Assembly (NCBI GenBank): GCA_963767475.1
Contig: CAVYEI010000003.1
Coordinates: forward strand, 1,054,001 to 1,118,000
Source: WHSW01 sp963767475
GTDB lineage: Bacteria > Actinomycetota > Thermoleophilia > Solirubrobacterales > 70-9
DNA length: 64,000 bases
Reading direction: 5' to 3'
The notes below the pieces were generated by a model, which was given only the letters and a program-made list of their open reading frames with translations, was not told the DNA's origin and ran no database searches. A program made the translations under genes and the position numbers. This document shows, piece after piece, positions 7,477 through 15,211 of this stretch. Position 1 is the first letter of the stretch. Every line of letters starts with the position of its first letter.

Positions 7477-7875
7477 CTAACGGGTGGTGCTCCGAGCCGC
7501 CGCCAGCGCGGCGTCGCGGTCCTCGAACTCCCGCAGTGAGCGCGGCCGGCCGCCGGCGAAGGTCCAGAGGTGAGTCTCGCGGCGCTCGACCTCGCCGGTG
7601 CCTACCCGGCCGACGTGGCGGACGACCGCGATTACATGATCGCCTTCCTCACTCAGCTCCTCGACCTCGGTGCGAAACCCGGCGAAGGCGCCGATGAAGT
7701 CGTCCACGGCCAGCTTGATGTCGTCGGCAGTGCGCCGCGTGGTCTGGCCCGGCGCGAACTCGTCGGGGTGCCACTCAAACCCGGGCTCAAAGCCTTTCAC
7801 CATGGTTTCGACGTCGCCGGCGTTGACGAGTTCATACGTTCGGCGAACGTAGGTGGCGTTGGCGGATTCGGGCAT
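7477..7875 (-). CDS. SnoaL-like (NTF2-fold) protein
   Basis: 132 residues from ATG 7875. It has the SnoaL/NTF2 pattern: helix NATYVRRTYELVNAGDVETM, FEWHPDEFAPGQTTRRTADDIKLAV, the strand pair GDHVIAVVRHVGRVGTGEV and a last part REFEDRDAALAAA. The pattern matches the protein at 3307 but sequence identity is low, so the two are not a recent duplication. Catalytic role and substrate are unknown. A TAGTCT box 9 nt upstream of the ATG suggests its own leaderless promoter. Confidence 0.75.
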   Translation of the reverse strand: MPESANATYVRRTYELVNAGDVETMVKGFEPGFEWHPDEFAPGQTTRRTADDIKLAVDDFIGAFAGFRTEVEELSEEGDHVIAVVRHVGRVGTGEVERRETHLWTFAGGRPRSLREFEDRDAALAAARSTTR

Positions 7876-7884
7876 CGCCGAAAC

Positions 7885-7890
7885 AGACTA
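7885..7890 (-). promoter_or_regulatory. Leaderless -10 box (TAGTCT) for the SnoaL-like gene
   Basis: Minus-strand TAGTCT followed by 9 nt and the ATG at 7875, with no Shine-Dalgarno sequence. It lies between the end of the SIS isomerase gene and this start. Confidence 0.45.
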
Positions 7891-7901
7891 AGGGCGCGCC
7901 G

Positions 7902-8933
7902 CTACGGTCGCCCGAGCTGGTCCTTGAGCTTCTCGATCACCTCGACCGGCTCCGGGTCGACCCCGTTGCGGGCGGCGAGGTGAAGTGAGACCAGGTCGCC
8001 GAGCAGAACCGACCAGAGCAGCCGCTGGACCCGGGTCTCGCCCTCGGTCTCGACCGCGATCACGGCGGCGGCCGACGGCTCGATCAGCTTCGCGGTCAGC
8101 TCGGCGCGCTCGCGCTGGCGCGGATGCTGATCGGAGTCGCCGAGGAAGATCGCCGAGAAGCGGGCGCCGTCGCCGTTGCTGGCGTTGGCCCCCGCCCAGC
8201 CGACGATCTCGTTGTGGTCGAGCTCGGGAAGCTGGTGCTCGAAGGCGTGCTGCTTGGCGTTCTCGTTGATCTGGCACTTCCACCGGTAGGCGACCGGCAC
8301 GGTCAGCTCGCAGCCGTAGATCAGCGGCACGGTCCCGGCGACCTGGTCGGCGATCTCGGCGGCGCGGGAGAGCAGCGCTTCGCGGGAACGTTCGAGGTGG
8401 GCGGCGCCGGCGTCGATCTCGGTCCGCATCCCGGGGGCGACCCCGACGAGTGAGGCGATCTCGCAGGCGACGGTGAACCCGTAGCCGACCGAGTGGCGCG
8501 GCTGCAGTCCTGCCGGCAGGCCGACCACGGGCACGTCCGCAGCGCGGGCCGCGTCGGCGAGCGCGCCGCCGGTCGTGGCCGCGTATCTGCGCGCCCCAAT
8601 CGCCTCCGCCGCCGCAAAGCAGGCGAGCGTCTCCTCGGTGTTGCCCGAGTAGCTCGAGCAGAGCACCGCGCGGTCGTGGGCGGTCCATGAGGGCAGCTCG
8701 TAGTCGCGATAGACCAGCATCGGCAGGTTGAGCCGGTCGCCGATCGCCGCGCGCGCGAGCACGCCGCCGATCGCCGAGCCGCCCATGCCGCAGACGATCA
8801 GTCCGCTGGAATCCTCGGGTTCGAGGCCCGCGGACTCGACCCGCCAGAGCGCGTCGCGAAGATGGTCGGGCAGCCCGAGCACGGCGTCGAGCTGGCCGCT
8901 CGGGTCGACCGCGCGGATCGCCTCCGCCGTCAT
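7902..8933 (-). CDS. Bifunctional phosphoglucose/phosphomannose isomerase (SIS domain)
   Basis: 343 residues with two SIS subdomains, resembling the bifunctional PGI/PMI family that interconverts fructose 6-phosphate with glucose 6-phosphate and mannose 6-phosphate. Visible motifs are GMGGSAIGG (49-57), the sugar-phosphate loop SSYSGNTEE (93-101) and, near the C-terminus, the usual His/Lys-bearing NENAKQHAFEHQLPELDHNEIVG region. It starts with ATG 8933, overlapping the pyrophosphorylase stop as ATGA. It is the last gene of a coupled set with NDP-sugar pyrophosphorylase and UDP-glucose dehydrogenase, so it likely feeds hexose phosphates into sugar-nucleotide synthesis. Confidence 0.88.
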   Translation of the reverse strand: MTAEAIRAVDPSGQLDAVLGLPDHLRDALWRVESAGLEPEDSSGLIVCGMGGSAIGGVLARAAIGDRLNLPMLVYRDYELPSWTAHDRAVLCSSYSGNTEETLACFAAAEAIGARRYAATTGGALADAARAADVPVVGLPAGLQPRHSVGYGFTVACEIASLVGVAPGMRTEIDAGAAHLERSREALLSRAAEIADQVAGTVPLIYGCELTVPVAYRWKCQINENAKQHAFEHQLPELDHNEIVGWAGANASNGDGARFSAIFLGDSDQHPRQRERAELTAKLIEPSAAAVIAVETEGETRVQRLLWSVLLGDLVSLHLAARNGVDPEPVEVIEKLKDQLGRP

Positions 8934-9976
8934 GCCGGCACCTCGGCCTCGACCAGCTCGTCCGGCTGCACGCGGGATTCGGGCTCGACCATCGCCCCGG
9001 CCTCGACCCGCGCATGCTCGCCGAGCACGCTGCCGGCGCCGATCGTCGCCCCGGCGCCGACATCGACACCGGCGGCGAGAATCGATGCTCGGACCTCGGC
9101 CTCAGCGCCGATCCGGCAACCATCGAGCAGCACCGATTCGGAGATCAGGGCGCCCGCTTCGACCCGCGTGCCGGCGCGAACCACGGCGCGGGCCTCGACC
9201 GTGGCCCCGTCGGCGATCTCGGCACCCTCGCCGATGAACGGCCCACCGGTGCCGGGGAGCTCGGTCTCGACCACGCCCTCGAGGATGTCCCAGCTCGCCT
9301 GCAGGTAGCGCTCGGGCGTGCCGATGTCGACCCAGTAGCCCTCCAGCCGGCGACCGTAGAGGCCCTGGCCGACGAGACGGGGGAAGACCTCACGCTCGAT
9401 CGAGACCGCGCGGCCGGCGGGGATCAGGTCGAGCACCTGGCGCTCGATCACGTAGGCGCCGGCGCTGACCTCGTCGGTGTCGATCTCGGCCGGATCGGGC
9501 TTCTCGAGGAAGCCGAGCACGGTCCCGTCGTCGTCGCGGCGCACGAGCCCGTAGGAAGTTGGATCGTCGACGGGATGCAGGGCGAGCGTGATCACCGCAC
9601 CAGTCTCCTGGTGTTGGCGCTGGAGCGCGGTCAGGTCGAGGTCGGTGAGCACGTCGCCGTTCAGAACCATGAACCGATCGCCGAGCAGACCCTGGTCGGC
9701 GGCAAGCCGGACCGGGCCCGCGGTGCCGAGCGGCTGCTCCTCCTGGATGTACTTGATCGCCGGGCCGCCGGGGACCTCGTCGCCGAGCGCCTCGCGCAGG
9801 CTCTCGGCCTTGAACCCGCAGGCCATGATCACCTCGTCGATCCCGTGGCGCCCGAGCCAGTCGACCATGTAGCGGATGAACGGGCGGTCGACCAGCGCCA
9901 GGGCCGGCTTCGGCTGGGTCAGCGTGAGCGGGCGAAGCCGGGTGCCCTCTCCACCGACCAGGACGACGGCTTGCAT
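8930..9976 (-). CDS. NDP-sugar (mannose-1-phosphate-type) nucleotidyltransferase
   Basis: 348 residues from ATG 9976. The N-terminal nucleotidyltransferase domain opens with VLVGGEGTRLRPLT (residues 5-18), the NTP-binding loop, and has the metal-binding Asp in VLNGDVLTD. The C-terminal 110 residues are hexapeptide repeats (for example GAEIADGATVEARAVVRAG), a left-handed beta helix. This two-domain form makes GDP-mannose or a related NDP-hexose from the hexose 1-phosphate and NTP; the exact sugar cannot be decided here. It is coupled to the dehydrogenase upstream (TGATG) and the isomerase downstream (ATGA). Confidence 0.85.
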   Translation of the reverse strand: MQAVVLVGGEGTRLRPLTLTQPKPALALVDRPFIRYMVDWLGRHGIDEVIMACGFKAESLREALGDEVPGGPAIKYIQEEQPLGTAGPVRLAADQGLLGDRFMVLNGDVLTDLDLTALQRQHQETGAVITLALHPVDDPTSYGLVRRDDDGTVLGFLEKPDPAEIDTDEVSAGAYVIERQVLDLIPAGRAVSIEREVFPRLVGQGLYGRRLEGYWVDIGTPERYLQASWDILEGVVETELPGTGGPFIGEGAEIADGATVEARAVVRAGTRVEAGALISESVLLDGCRIGAEAEVRASILAAGVDVGAGATIGAGSVLGEHARVEAGAMVEPESRVQPDELVEAEVPA

Positions 9977-11262
9977 CAGGAGCGCCCGATGCCCTCGTAC
10001 GTGTAACCGGCCGCGCGCATGCGCGCCGGATCGAGGAAGTTTCGTCCGTCCACGATCAGCGGGTTCGACATCCGACCCGCAAGCTCCTCCCAATCGAGCT
10101 CCGCGAATTCGGGCCACTCGGTGACCAGGATCGCCGCATCTGCGCCTTCGAGGGCCGCCTCTGCCGAGTCGCGCAGGTCGACGCTGGGCAGCATCGCCCC
10201 CGCCGGCCCCTCCGCCACCGGGTCGTAGGCGACGACGCTGGCGCCCTCTCCCTGCAGGCGCGCCGAGAGCACCAGGCTCGAGGCCTCGCGCATGTCGTCG
10301 GTGTTCGGCTTGAAGGCGAGCCCGAGCAGGGCGACGCGCTTGCCGACCAGGGAGCCGAGGTGCTTTGAGAGCTTCGAGATCACGCGCCGCTTCTGCAGCT
10401 CGTTGACCTCGATCACCGAGTTGAGGAGCTGGAAGTGGTAGCCGGTGTTGCCGGCGAGCATCTTCAGCGCCGAGACATCCTTGGGAAAGCAACTTCCCCC
10501 GTAGCCGATGCCCGCCTGCAGGAACTGCGGGCCGATGCGGGCGTCGAGGCCCATGCCGCGAGCGACCTCGTTGACGTCGGCGCCGACGCCCTCGCAGACG
10601 TTGGCGATCTCGTTGATGAACGAGATCTTGGTCGCCAGGAAGGCGTTGGAGGCGAGCTTGATCATCTCCGCCGAGGCGACGTCGGTGCGCACGATCTCGC
10701 CGCCGAGCGGCTCGTAGGCGGCGGCGACCGCGTCGGCGGCAGACTCCGAGCCGGGGTCGGCGCCGACGACGACCCGGTCGGGCTCGAGGAAGTCCTTGAC
10801 CGCGGAGCCCTCCTTGAGGAACTCGGGGCAGGAGACGTAGACGAGGTCGGGCTTCGAGCGGCGGATCGCCGCACCGGTCCCGGCGGGCACGGTGCTCTTC
10901 ATCACCAGCGCGTGCTCGGAGCCCGCGGGGAGCGCGGCGACCACGGCTTCGACCCGCGAGAGGTCGGCGTCGCCGGAGTAGGTCGGCGGCGTGTCGACGC
11001 AGCAGAAGAGCAGCTGCGCCGCTTCCAGAACGGCAGGCATCTCGGTGGTGAAGGTGAGCCGCTCGCGGTTTTTCTCCACCAGCTCCGGCAGGCCGGGCTC
11101 GTGGATCGGCAGCGGCGCTCCGGAGCGCAGCGACTCGACCTTGTCGGCGTCGATGTCGACCGCGACCACCGGGTGGCCGACCTCGGCGAAGCAGGCCGCG
11201 GTCACGAGGCCGACCCAGCCGACTCCGATTACGCCGATCGCCGGCTTCTCGCTCGCGTTCAC
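9976..11262 (-). CDS. ugd: UDP-glucose 6-dehydrogenase family protein
   Basis: 428 residues starting with GTG 11262. It oxidises UDP-glucose (or a related NDP-sugar) to the uronic acid using two NAD. The N-terminal Rossmann fold carries GVIGVGWVGLVTA (10-22). The middle helix has STVPAGT, and the catalytic segment GIGYGGSCFPKD places the nucleophilic Cys at 258. The C-terminal domain has LGLAFKPNTDDMREA. It is the first gene of the three-gene sugar-nucleotide set, 13 nt after the LCP gene. The product could feed a uronic-acid-containing cell-wall or capsular polymer attached by the neighbouring LCP protein; that link is inference. Confidence 0.92.
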   Translation of the reverse strand: MNASEKPAIGVIGVGWVGLVTAACFAEVGHPVVAVDIDADKVESLRSGAPLPIHEPGLPELVEKNRERLTFTTEMPAVLEAAQLLFCCVDTPPTYSGDADLSRVEAVVAALPAGSEHALVMKSTVPAGTGAAIRRSKPDLVYVSCPEFLKEGSAVKDFLEPDRVVVGADPGSESAADAVAAAYEPLGGEIVRTDVASAEMIKLASNAFLATKISFINEIANVCEGVGADVNEVARGMGLDARIGPQFLQAGIGYGGSCFPKDVSALKMLAGNTGYHFQLLNSVIEVNELQKRRVISKLSKHLGSLVGKRVALLGLAFKPNTDDMREASSLVLSARLQGEGASVVAYDPVAEGPAGAMLPSVDLRDSAEAALEGADAAILVTEWPEFAELDWEELAGRMSNPLIVDGRNFLDPARMRAAGYTYEGIGRS

Positions 11263-11275
11263 GTTGCCCGGGAAG

Positions 11276-13666
11276 CTACTTCTCTTCGAGTTCGCGCATC
11301 GAGGTCGCGATCGAGAGCATCTGGCCCTCCTCGAGCGACTGCAGCAGGGTGTTGTTCACCCAGTAGGCGCCCTTGCTGGTCTTCCAGCCGACCAGGCGGA
11401 GACGGTCGCCGTCGTAGAACAGCAGGTAGTCCTTGCCGTCGATCGTCCGCGTCTCGCTCGGGTGCTCGAGGATCGGCGCGTCGACCCAGTCGGTGCCGGA
11501 GACGCCGTAGTACTCGTCGGTGAGGCCGTGGCCGAAGGTGTCGCCGGGGACGTCGACGACCATCTTGTAGCCGTAGTAGACGTCCTTGTCGGGACCGTCG
11601 ATGACGAAGGCGCGCGAGTCGCGGGCGATGAACGAGCCCGGGGCGAGCCGGGTCGGGTAGTAGATCGGGAAGGTGACCATCGGGTCGCCGTTCTTCTTCT
11701 TCTTCGCCGAGGCCTGCTTGGCGTAGGTCTGGCCCTCGTTGGTCGAGTCCTGCATCTCCGGACCCTCGAAATGGTCGTCGTCGCCCGACGACTCGGGCTT
11801 CGGCTCGTCGGGTTTGTCATTGCCGCCGTCGTTGGGCTTGTTCTCGTCGGCCGGCTTCTCGGGCTCCTCCTCCTCCGCCGGCGGAGACTCGCCCGCAGGT
11901 CGCTCGCCAGGGGTGCCCTCGAGGTTGAGGAACTGGGCCACGGCCTCCTTGATCGCTCCGTCCTTGGCGGTCACGTACGTCTCGCCAAGCTCGGCCGGAA
12001 AGTGCACCTCGCTGACCGGAGCGGCCTGCACGGCGAGGAACGTCTTCAGCAGCTCCAGCAGCGGCACCGCCTCGCCGATGTCCGAGGTCGTGTACTCGGT
12101 GAAGATGTCGAGCAGCTCGTTGCGGTCGCGGATCAGCACACCCGGGGGCAGCTTCTGGCGCGCCTCGCGGAGGAAGTCCTGCTGGCGGGCGGCGCGCACC
12201 AGGTCGTTGTCGAAGTGGCGGAAACGCACGTAGGCGAGCGCGTTGTAGCCGCACATCCGCTGGTAGCCGGCCTCGACATCGATCTCCGAGGTGCCGGTCT
12301 CGGGTGGGATGTAATAGCGGCGGTCGACGTCGATGTAGACGCAGCCGATCGCATTCACGGCGTCGGCGAAGCCGGTGAAGTTGATGTTGACGACGTGGTT
12401 GACCTCGAGGCCGGTCAGCTGCTCGACCACCTGCAGCGTCTTCTCCGGCCCGCCGGCCGAGTAGGCGGCGTTGAACTTGTCGAGCCCGACGCCGGGGATG
12501 TTGACGCGCAGGTCGCGCGGGATCGAGAGCAAGGCAATCGCATGCTTGTCGGGATCGACGCGCAGGAGGATCGTGGTGTCCGAGCGGCCGGGGTCGCCCT
12601 TGGTGTCGAGTCGCTTGTCGGAGCCGATGATCAGGATCGTCTGCGGGTCGCCGCCATCGGCCTCGGTGAGCTGCTCGCGCAGGCCCGCGAGCGTGTCGTT
12701 GTCGCTGAGGCCCTTGGCGATGTCGGTGAGGTAGGCGAGCAGGCTGATCGAGGTCGCCGCCGCGACCGAGACCACGATCAGCATCGAAGCGGCGAGGAAG
12801 CGGGGCCAGAGCCGCCTTGCGCGCGGCGTCTTGCCGTTGTCGCTCGCCTCCTCCTCATCCTCCTCTTCGTCGGTGACCGCGGCTGACGCGAGCACGGCCG
12901 CGGGTGGCGGCGCGGCGGCCTCCACTGCGGCCGGCGTCGCCGGGACGCCGGGTTTTCCGCCCTTCTTCGCGGTCCGCGCGCGCAGGCCCGCGAGCGCGGC
13001 GTCCTCGGCCTCGGCCTTGTCGGCCATCGCCACGGTCTCGGCCTCGACGGTCTCGCCCGAGCGGTCCGCCTCCTCCTCCGCGTCCTCGTCGGCCTCGAGC
13101 TCGGGCTCGTCCAGATCGTCGTCGTCGGCGAGCTCGTCCGGGTCGAGCTCGTCGAGATCGTCGAGCTCCTCGGGCTCGTCGACCTTCTTCAGCTCGTCCT
13201 CGTCGGGCTCGGCCTGCTCGAACTCGTCATCGTCGGGCTCATCGGGCTCGTCGAGCTCCTCGTCCTCGGACGCGGCGGCGACGGGGCCGGCGTCCTCCTC
13301 CGGCTCATCATCCTCCTCGGCCGCCTCCCCGAGCCCGGCGAGCTCGGCGTCGAGGTCGCGCTCGATCTCGTCGAACTCCTCGGTGAACCCGGCGCGCAAA
13401 TCCTCGCCGTCCTCGTCCGCGGGCTCGTCCGGCGCCGCCGGCTGCTCGGCGTCTTCGCCCGCCTCCGGGTCGCCCTCGGCGCGCTTGCGTCCGGCGTAGG
13501 TCGCGGGGGGCGGGGGCTCGGCGGGAGGCGGCGCCTCGTGCTCGCCGGCGTGCGCATCCTCGGAAGCGCCGGCTTCCTCGCCGGCGCCCGCGTCGTCACC
13601 CGTGGGCGGCTCGGTGGGCGGCTCCTCGGGCGGCTCGAAGTCTTGCGTCTCGTCGTCGGGCCTCAT
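11276..13666 (-). CDS. LytR-CpsA-Psr (LCP) family glycopolymer transferase with a long acidic N-terminus
   Basis: 796 residues from ATG 13666, which overlaps the M20 peptidase stop (ATGA). Residues 1 to about 285 are cytoplasmic, disordered and extremely rich in Asp, Glu, Pro and Ala. One transmembrane helix follows (about 288-313). The LCP domain spans about 340-505: TILIIGSDKR, GRSDTTILLRVDPDKHAIALLSIPRD (in part) and FRHFDNDLVRAARQQDF, with the Asp and Arg residues that bind the polyprenyl-pyrophosphate substrate. Then comes a second charged linker (about 625-690) and a 110-residue extracytoplasmic domain of unknown type. LCP enzymes transfer polymers from lipid carriers to peptidoglycan. 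The size is about twice the usual. Confidence 0.88.
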   Translation of the reverse strand: MRPDDETQDFEPPEEPPTEPPTGDDAGAGEEAGASEDAHAGEHEAPPPAEPPPPATYAGRKRAEGDPEAGEDAEQPAAPDEPADEDGEDLRAGFTEEFDEIERDLDAELAGLGEAAEEDDEPEEDAGPVAAASEDEELDEPDEPDDDEFEQAEPDEDELKKVDEPEELDDLDELDPDELADDDDLDEPELEADEDAEEEADRSGETVEAETVAMADKAEAEDAALAGLRARTAKKGGKPGVPATPAAVEAAAPPPAAVLASAAVTDEEEDEEEASDNGKTPRARRLWPRFLAASMLIVVSVAAATSISLLAYLTDIAKGLSDNDTLAGLREQLTEADGGDPQTILIIGSDKRLDTKGDPGRSDTTILLRVDPDKHAIALLSIPRDLRVNIPGVGLDKFNAAYSAGGPEKTLQVVEQLTGLEVNHVVNINFTGFADAVNAIGCVYIDVDRRYYIPPETGTSEIDVEAGYQRMCGYNALAYVRFRHFDNDLVRAARQQDFLREARQKLPPGVLIRDRNELLDIFTEYTTSDIGEAVPLLELLKTFLAVQAAPVSEVHFPAELGETYVTAKDGAIKEAVAQFLNLEGTPGERPAGESPPAEEEEPEKPADENKPNDGGNDKPDEPKPESSGDDDHFEGPEMQDSTNEGQTYAKQASAKKKKNGDPMVTFPIYYPTRLAPGSFIARDSRAFVIDGPDKDVYYGYKMVVDVPGDTFGHGLTDEYYGVSGTDWVDAPILEHPSETRTIDGKDYLLFYDGDRLRLVGWKTSKGAYWVNNTLLQSLEEGQMLSIATSMRELEEK

Positions 13667-14769
13667 GCGGCCTCCCCGTCGCTGACCGCTCGCAGCCGGG
13701 TCTGCAGGCCGTCGACGAACTCGACCAGGGCGCCGCGGTAGCTGGCGAGCGAGCTCACCGAGACCCACTCGTCGGGACCATGGTGGCCGGCGCCGATCGG
13801 CCCGAACTCGACCGCGGGCACGCCGATGCGCAGGAAGGAGACCGCGTCGGAGGCGCCATCGCGCCCGACGCTGGTTACCTCACCGTCGTGGTGCTTGGCG
13901 GTGGCGGCGCAGAGCGCGCGCACGAACGGCGACTCCGGATCGACCATCGCCGGCGGCCGGCGGAAGGTGGAGACGATCGTCGCCCCCGGGATCCCCTCGA
14001 CCTCGGCCAGGATCTCCTCGGGCTCCTGCTCGGGCAGGTAGCGGACGTCGACGTCGATGTAGCACGTGTCGGGCACCTTGTTCAACGCGTCACCGCCGAG
14101 GATCCGGCCGAGGTTGATCGACGGCCGATCGAATAGCTCCGAACTGCGAGAGGCAAACGGTAGCGATTGGATCGCGCGGAAAACGTCGATCGCCCTCAGG
14201 ATCGCGTTCTCGCCCAGCCACGGCGTCGCCCCGTGGGCGGCGCGGCCATCGACCCGCACACGCATCGCGACCACGCCCTTGGCGGCCACGCCCACGTGCA
14301 TGTCCGTGGGCTCGCCGGTGATCACGAAGTCGCCAAGAAATCCCTCGGAGACGATCAGGTCGCCGCCACGCTCGACCTCCTCCTCGGACTCCTCGTCGGG
14401 GACGATCCCGAGCCGCACGCGGACGCTGGTGGAATCGCGCAGGTCGGCGACCGCGAGCAGCATCGACGCCAGGGCGCCCTTCATGTCGTAGGCGCCGCGG
14501 CCGATCAGCCGGTCGCCGTCGATCCGCGGCTCGAACTGCTCGTCGCGGCCGGGGACGACGTCAATGTGACCGTGCAGCAGCAGCGTCGTCTTCGCGTCGG
14601 CCGGCCCGACCTCGGCCAGGGTCACCGGCAGGTCGCGGCAGTCGATCTGGCGCGTCTCGATGTCGCGGGCGTCGAGCCAGCCCTTGACGAAACCGGCGCA
14701 TTGCTTGATCCCCTCGCGGTGCGAGGTGTCGTAGCCGATCAGCTTCTCTGTGAGCAATTGCTCATCCAT
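13663..14769 (-). CDS. M20 family deacylase/peptidase (ArgE/DapE-like)
   Basis: 368-residue metallohydrolase of the M20 family, which removes acyl groups from amino acids or small peptides with two zinc ions. Visible are LLLHGHIDVVPG (63-74, metal ligand His68 with Asp70), GRGAYDMKGALA (91-102, bridging Asp95), and VPDEESEEE, which holds the catalytic and metal Glu pair. A C-terminal PAVEFGPIGAGHHGPDEW carries the last metal His. The dimerisation lid is present between residues about 170 and 285. ArgE, DapE and related specificities cannot be separated by eye. It has its own TAAGCT box and is coupled to the LCP gene downstream. Confidence 0.85.
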   Translation of the reverse strand: MDEQLLTEKLIGYDTSHREGIKQCAGFVKGWLDARDIETRQIDCRDLPVTLAEVGPADAKTTLLLHGHIDVVPGRDEQFEPRIDGDRLIGRGAYDMKGALASMLLAVADLRDSTSVRVRLGIVPDEESEEEVERGGDLIVSEGFLGDFVITGEPTDMHVGVAAKGVVAMRVRVDGRAAHGATPWLGENAILRAIDVFRAIQSLPFASRSSELFDRPSINLGRILGGDALNKVPDTCYIDVDVRYLPEQEPEEILAEVEGIPGATIVSTFRRPPAMVDPESPFVRALCAATAKHHDGEVTSVGRDGASDAVSFLRIGVPAVEFGPIGAGHHGPDEWVSVSSLASYRGALVEFVDGLQTRLRAVSDGEAA

Positions 14770-14778
14770 GAGCGGATG

Positions 14779-14784
14779 AGCTTA
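14779..14784 (-). promoter_or_regulatory. Leaderless -10 box (TAAGCT) for the M20 gene
   Basis: Minus-strand TAAGCT followed by 9 nt and ATG 14769. It lies directly behind the stop of atpC, so the M20-LCP-sugar nucleotide genes can be transcribed independently of the ATP synthase operon. Confidence 0.45.
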
Positions 14785-14788
14785 CGGA

Positions 14789-15205
14789 TCAGCCGTTTTC
14801 GGCGATCTTGATGAAAGCCTCGCAGCGGGCGCGCTCGCGCTCGGCCTGCTCGGCCGCCGCCGATCCCTCCTCGGCCTCCTTGAGGCTCTGCTCGGCGTCG
14901 TCGAGGCGTTGCTTGAGCTCGGAGACGTCGAGCTCGTCGGGGGCCGCGGCCTCGGCGATCAGCACCCGGGCGCGGTTGGCGAACACCTCGAGCCAGCCCT
15001 CGCCCTGGGCGTAGCGCTCGACCTCGGAGTCGGACTTGTGCAGCCGAAGCTCCGCCGGCACCAGGCGGGCGATCATCGGCACGTGGGCGGCGAGGATCCC
15101 GACCTCGCCAACCGTGGTCCGGGTGGAGAGCATCTGCAGCTCGCCGGAGAAGACCTCGCCCTCCGGCGTCAGCACCTGCGCCTCGAGCTTGTTCTCGCGC
15201 GCCAT
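14789..15205 (-). CDS. atpC: F1Fo ATP synthase epsilon subunit
   Basis: 138 residues; last gene of the ATP synthase operon, 6 nt after atpD. The N-terminal beta-sandwich carries LEAQVLTPEGEVFSGELQML and GEVGILAAHVPMIARL, the family core. The C-terminal two-helix domain (about 90-138) is Ala/Glu-rich (LDVSELKQRLDDAEQSLKEA). The epsilon subunit is part of the central stalk and can inhibit ATP hydrolysis. Confidence 0.95.
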   Translation of the reverse strand: MARENKLEAQVLTPEGEVFSGELQMLSTRTTVGEVGILAAHVPMIARLVPAELRLHKSDSEVERYAQGEGWLEVFANRARVLIAEAAAPDELDVSELKQRLDDAEQSLKEAEEGSAAAEQAERERARCEAFIKIAENG

Positions 15206-15211
15206 CCGACC

